In this document: positions 60,894 to 64,000 of the stretch, in pieces
Layout: the number at the start of each line of letters is the position of its first letter
How positions within the stretch are numbered: the stretch's first letter is position 1
DNA from: Sinorhizobium mexicanum
GTDB lineage: Bacteria > Pseudomonadota > Alphaproteobacteria > Rhizobiales > Rhizobiaceae
DNA: 64,000 nucleotides
NCBI RefSeq assembly: GCF_013488225.1
Contig: NZ_CP041238.1
Span: forward strand, 1,761,501-1,825,500
Direction of reading: 5' to 3'
The notes under the pieces: generated by a model
Told to the model about the DNA's origin: nothing
Database searches by the model: none
The model's input: the letters and a program-made list of their open reading frames with translations, nothing else
Made by a program: the position numbers and the translations under genes

Positions 60894-62360
60894 TTACCTC
60901 TGTGCGGAGCCTGCGACGCTTTCAGGCACGACTTCCTCATGCATCCAATGCGGCCACTTTTCGCGGGTGTGATAGTCGTCGTCTTCAGCTGCGATCAAAG
61001 CCATGTCGATCGGGCGGACAGGGAACCGATAGCTCCCCGGCTTGATGTCCTTGAGAGGTACGCCGAAACGCTGCGAGAGAAGGATCGCCGCTTCGTCACG
61101 GCACCTTTTGCCTTGGCAGTGTCCCATTCCCACGCGGGTCATCCGCTTCAACAAATCCTGGCTGATCTTGGGTCCGACGTCTCCCCCCGTGACGGCGTCG
61201 TGGGGGTGACGTAGTCCGCTCTTCAGGTAGCGAGGCGGCTGAAGGTCGAGGAATTCACCCCGGGTAACCGTCTCACATTGGCAGAGGATTACGCCAGTTC
61301 CGCCCGTCTCGGAGAGCTTGGAAACCCAGAGATTGATATATTCAGCCGGGTTTGTACCTTCAGCGGTGCGCTTTTGCTGGACTGCTGACCGGGACTCGTC
61401 GCCATCGATGGCGGCAAGTGCGCGGGCTACCTGGTCGTCCACGTCGTTGAACGTCGACACCCAATACACATCGGGGACGGTCGTCTGGAAATTGGCGTCC
61501 AGAATGGGGACCCATGCAGGGATAGCCTCGGCGAACTCCAGACCGCACCCCATCGCCGCCGGGAGCTCGATGTTCGGGAGCTCCGCGATAGCAACGCAGA
61601 TCGTGTCGCAAGTAACTTCGCTCTTGTCATCCTCACCATCCAGGCGAACAACGGTCGCCGAAGATACCTTGTCGGTACCGCTGGCCTCCAGGATCACGCT
61701 CTCGAAATGTATCGGGATACCTTGTTCCCTTGCCCACGCCTCGTCCGCTTGTCCGGCACGGAATGCCGACGTCGGTTCCACGAAGCCAGCGATATCCAGT
61801 CCCCGCTCGCGGGCGGCGCGGGCAAACTCCACGGCGAGGGAAGTGGTACCTAACACGAGGCAGTTGCTGCCGTTGAAGCACTGATAGGAGACGAGGAGTT
61901 TCGTCGCTGCCTTGCCGCCAAGAACGCCCGGCAGCTCCCATCCTTTGAACGATGGCACGAAATCCCGCGATCCCGTTGCCAGAACGAGCGCGTCGTACTC
62001 GAGCAGTTCGTTGCCCTCGCGGGAAACGACGCCGACCTTGGGCGTGCCGATATGCTGCGAATTGGCAGCGTTGTGGAACGCGCCCCAGGCGACGACGCCG
62101 ACTTTGACGTCCACTTCGTTCTCCACGCATTCGAGGAGAGGCTCGTTCGAACTCAGGACATTGTCGAACGCGGCCGTTTCGTCGCTCAGCGACGCCGGCA
62201 GCCCCGAACCGTAGAAATACGGCGCGTCGAATGACATGTTCTTGAGTTCCTGCGGATGCTCGTCGACCAACGCCACCTCGTGGCCTGCCGCCCGGGCCGC
62301 CAACGCGAACTCACATCCCAGTCGGCTCGCTCCGACGATCACGATACGCTTGCCACTCAT
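60894..62360 (-). CDS. FAD-dependent oxidoreductase with BFD-like [2Fe-2S] domain (OoxA/HcnB-like)
   Basis: A 488-residue protein. The N-terminal FAD motif IVIVGASRLGCEFALAARA has Ser where GxGxxG has its second Gly. The inner dinucleotide motif is CLVLGTTSLAVEFARAA, also without GxGxxG, so NAD(P)H binding is doubtful. The C-terminal BFD-like cluster uses ILCQCETVTRGEF and GHCQGKRCRDEA. This is the alpha-subunit architecture of opine oxidase, HCN synthase and sarcosine oxidase. It is encoded with a DAO-type subunit and an ETF, fitting an amine dehydrogenase that passes electrons to ETF. Confidence 0.87.
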   Translation of the reverse strand: MSGKRIVIVGASRLGCEFALAARAAGHEVALVDEHPQELKNMSFDAPYFYGSGLPASLSDETAAFDNVLSSNEPLLECVENEVDVKVGVVAWGAFHNAANSQHIGTPKVGVVSREGNELLEYDALVLATGSRDFVPSFKGWELPGVLGGKAATKLLVSYQCFNGSNCLVLGTTSLAVEFARAARERGLDIAGFVEPTSAFRAGQADEAWAREQGIPIHFESVILEASGTDKVSSATVVRLDGEDDKSEVTCDTICVAIAELPNIELPAAMGCGLEFAEAIPAWVPILDANFQTTVPDVYWVSTFNDVDDQVARALAAIDGDESRSAVQQKRTAEGTNPAEYINLWVSKLSETGGTGVILCQCETVTRGEFLDLQPPRYLKSGLRHPHDAVTGGDVGPKISQDLLKRMTRVGMGHCQGKRCRDEAAILLSQRFGVPLKDIKPGSYRFPVRPIDMALIAAEDDDYHTREKWPHWMHEEVVPESVAGSAQR

Positions 62361-62456
62361 TTTGCGTTCCCTCTTGTGAACCGGCCCTAGCCTGGTCGTT
62401 ATTCAGTTTGTTGAGCCGGCCCGGGAAGACGGCGAGACCATCCCCGGCCGCATAGG

Positions 62457-63407
62457 TTAGAGCTTCCGCATCGCGGCTGACAAAATCTGCTCGTAGTCAC
62501 CCACGATACCGATATCCGCTACCTTGAAGATACCCGCTTCCGGATCCTTATTGATAGCGATGATCTTTTTCGCTCCGCCAATCCCGGCAAGGTGATGGAC
62601 CGCTCCCGAGATGCCGACGGCAACGTAAACGTCCGGACTTACCTTTTGGCCGCTGAAGCCAACCTGGCGCGACGACGGAACCCAGCCCATCTCGACCGCG
62701 GCGCGGCTTGCGCCGACCGCCGCACCCACCTTGGCAGCGAACTGCTCGATAACCTGCCACTTATCGGCGGAGCCGACGCCGAGACCGCCGGAAACGACCC
62801 GGCTGGCTCCGCGGAGGGGAATCCCGCCCGTGTCCGGCAGCGCTTCCGAAGCGATGAACCGAGCGCGGCCCTGCTCGACGGCCGTCGAAGAGACCTGTGC
62901 GTCGACATCGGTACCGGAAGAAGGAGCGAGGGCTTCGCCGCTGTACAGAAGGACCGCCTTTCGATCCCCGAGCGAGACGGACTTCTGCACCATTGCGCCC
63001 ATAACGGGGGCGGTAACGCGCAGGCCGCCATCGGCAGCCTCGATTGCCTCGCATGCAGTCAAATACTCGGCAGACAACGAAGCCGCGACCTGAGGTGCCC
63101 AGTTTCTGTTGGCGATGGTTCCAAGGCCGACTACGAGCGACATCGATGCATCCGCTACGGCTTTGCCCACGGCGTGCACCAGGAACTCGGCACCGTCGCC
63201 GACCGGACTTTCCGGAGCGATCGCCGACACGGCGCGGAAGACGTTGCCGTGCTTGATCGTCACGGAAGCCGATCCGGTGGTATTCAGGACGAGCAGATCG
63301 GAGGTGTAGCCTGCGCTGGCGACCGCAGAGGCAAGAGCGGCGAGGGTGGCGAACTCCGAGGCGCGGGTGTCGGGGGAATTATGAATGACAAAGAGAGCGT
63401 TCTTCAT
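62457..63407 (-). CDS. etfA: electron transfer flavoprotein alpha subunit, second copy
   Basis: A 316-residue EtfA. The FAD domain shows [58 protein letters not shown] and IIAINKDPEAGIFKVADIGI. It differs clearly from the etfA at 36659 and lies directly upstream of the amine-dehydrogenase-like pair, so it is probably a dedicated carrier. It starts 10 bp after the end of the etfB-like gene. Confidence 0.92.
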   Translation of the reverse strand: MKNALFVIHNSPDTRASEFATLAALASAVASAGYTSDLLVLNTTGSASVTIKHGNVFRAVSAIAPESPVGDGAEFLVHAVGKAVADASMSLVVGLGTIANRNWAPQVAASLSAEYLTACEAIEAADGGLRVTAPVMGAMVQKSVSLGDRKAVLLYSGEALAPSSGTDVDAQVSSTAVEQGRARFIASEALPDTGGIPLRGASRVVSGGLGVGSADKWQVIEQFAAKVGAAVGASRAAVEMGWVPSSRQVGFSGQKVSPDVYVAVGISGAVHHLAGIGGAKKIIAINKDPEAGIFKVADIGIVGDYEQILSAAMRKL

Positions 63408-63417
63408 TTCCCGTACC

Positions 63418-64000
63418 TCACTTGTCGAGCGCCGCGAGAAGGGCGGAAGCCTTGTCCTCGTCGGAACCTTCTATGAATCTCGTCGCCTGGACGGCACGCT
63501 GGCCTTTCTTCGGCGCGTACTTCGGCGGCACGGTCGAATGACCGCCGACGTCCGTTTGGATGACCTCGATAGTCGCCTTTTTGGACGCCATCACTCCTTT
63601 GAGTCCCGGTGTTCTCGGCTTGTTGATCTCGTTGGAGACAAGCAGCATCGCCGGAAGCGTCACCTCGTATTCATCGATCGTGGTGTCGGCCAGCTTGCCG
63701 ACAGTGATCGTCTGCTCGGAGGCCGCCTTGATCGAAACGATCGGGGCGAGCGCCGGAATGCCAAGGCCGTTGGCGACAAGATAAGGCACATATCCGGCAT
63801 CGGCATCGGACGACTGACGCCCGGCGATCAGGAGCGACGCGGCTTCTTTCTGCTTGAGGGCCGAAACGATAGCCTCGGCGGTCTTGAACGGATCGCGGCG
63901 CGACTGGCCGTCGAGTTCGACCCGAATCGCGTTATCGGCACCCATCGCGATTACGCGGCGAAGATACTGATCTGCTGACGCGTCATCGGCAGTGACCACG
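63418..64000 (-). CDS. etfB: electron transfer flavoprotein beta subunit, second copy (partial)
   Basis: The C-terminal 194 or so residues of an EtfB; the start is beyond the right edge. Typical segments are LIAGRQSSDADAGYVPYLVA, the conserved NEINKPRTPGLKGVMASKK and the AMP/FAD interface. It precedes etfA by 10 bp on the minus strand. The promoter and any further dehydrogenase genes lie outside the window. Confidence 0.9.
   Translation of the reverse strand, partial: VVTADDASADQYLRRVIAMGADNAIRVELDGQSRRDPFKTAEAIVSALKQKEAASLLIAGRQSSDADAGYVPYLVANGLGIPALAPIVSIKAASEQTITVGKLADTTIDEYEVTLPAMLLVSNEINKPRTPGLKGVMASKKATIEVIQTDVGGHSTVPPKYAPKKGQRAVQATRFIEGSDEDKASALLAALDK

Noticed and set aside
1..64000. 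CRISPR array, tRNA/rRNA, phage, toxin-antitoxin or defence islands
   Set aside because: I looked for regular direct repeats, cloverleaf-type sequences, and integrase, Cas, restriction or toxin motifs and saw none; the only mobile element supported is the IS66 copy.

Overview
The window looks like an alphaproteobacterial, probably rhizobial (Rhizobium/Agrobacterium/Ensifer-like), replicon. Support for this is the high GC, the IS66-family element, the many ABC importers with catabolic genes, and Rhizobiales-type protein families. That assignment is inference. No tRNA, rRNA, CRISPR array, replication origin or housekeeping block was seen. It reads as a 64-kb catabolic region for amines, amides and short acyl compounds, most plausibly on a megaplasmid or chromid.

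Layout, left to right. 1-6.5 kb: an aminotransferase end, a succinate-semialdehyde dehydrogenase, an amidase and a polar amino-acid ABC importer. 6.6-13.4 kb: a Rieske ferredoxin, amidohydrolase, VanB-type reductase, NodB-fold deacetylase, enoyl-CoA hydratase and CoA ligase, closed by a GntR/FCD regulator. 14-21 kb: a GMC oxidoreductase, an MDR-family dehydrogenase and an FAD-linked 2-hydroxyacid oxidase split by a complete IS66 element with perfect 8-bp target duplications. 21-28.3 kb: a TetR gene, then a TorT-like binding protein, a sugar-type ABC ATPase and permease, and a cytosolic BisC/TMAO-reductase-type molybdoenzyme. 28.4-35.6 kb: an aldehyde dehydrogenase, enoyl-CoA hydratase and polyamine-type ABC importer. 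35.9-39.4 kb: etfBA, a DMSP-lyase-like cupin, adenylate kinase and a hot-dog thioesterase. 39.7-45 kb: a second GMC oxidoreductase, a second aldehyde dehydrogenase and a SucCD-like pair. 45-51 kb: two paralogous amino-acid binding proteins around one permease/ATPase, an LacD-like aldolase and a LysR regulator. 51-57 kb (minus strand): nitronate-monooxygenase-like, ETF-quinone oxidoreductase, gabT and gabD. 57-59.6 kb: an SDR, a nitroreductase and a TetR regulator. 59.7-64 kb (minus strand): a two-component FAD amine/opine-dehydrogenase-like pair with its own ETF.

How it may work together. Importers bring in amino acids, polyamines and perhaps an oxidised (S- or N-oxide) compound. Flavin dehydrogenases, GMC enzymes and aldehyde dehydrogenases oxidise them. 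CoA ligase, hydratases and thioesterase handle acyl-CoA steps. Two ETFs and one ETF-QO pass electrons to quinone, and GABA transaminase plus SSADH feed succinate.

The strongest undescribed signal is regulatory. A repeated 12-bp box (TACT-N4-RGTA, best copy a perfect palindrome) occurs in tandem pairs 20-21 bp apart before six transcription starts spread over 46 kb, including the KstR2-like tetR gene at 59.6 kb, and once more before the Rieske operon. These scattered operons therefore look like a single regulon. A separate operator (ACTGTnCTACAGT) links the GntR gene to the Rieske operon.
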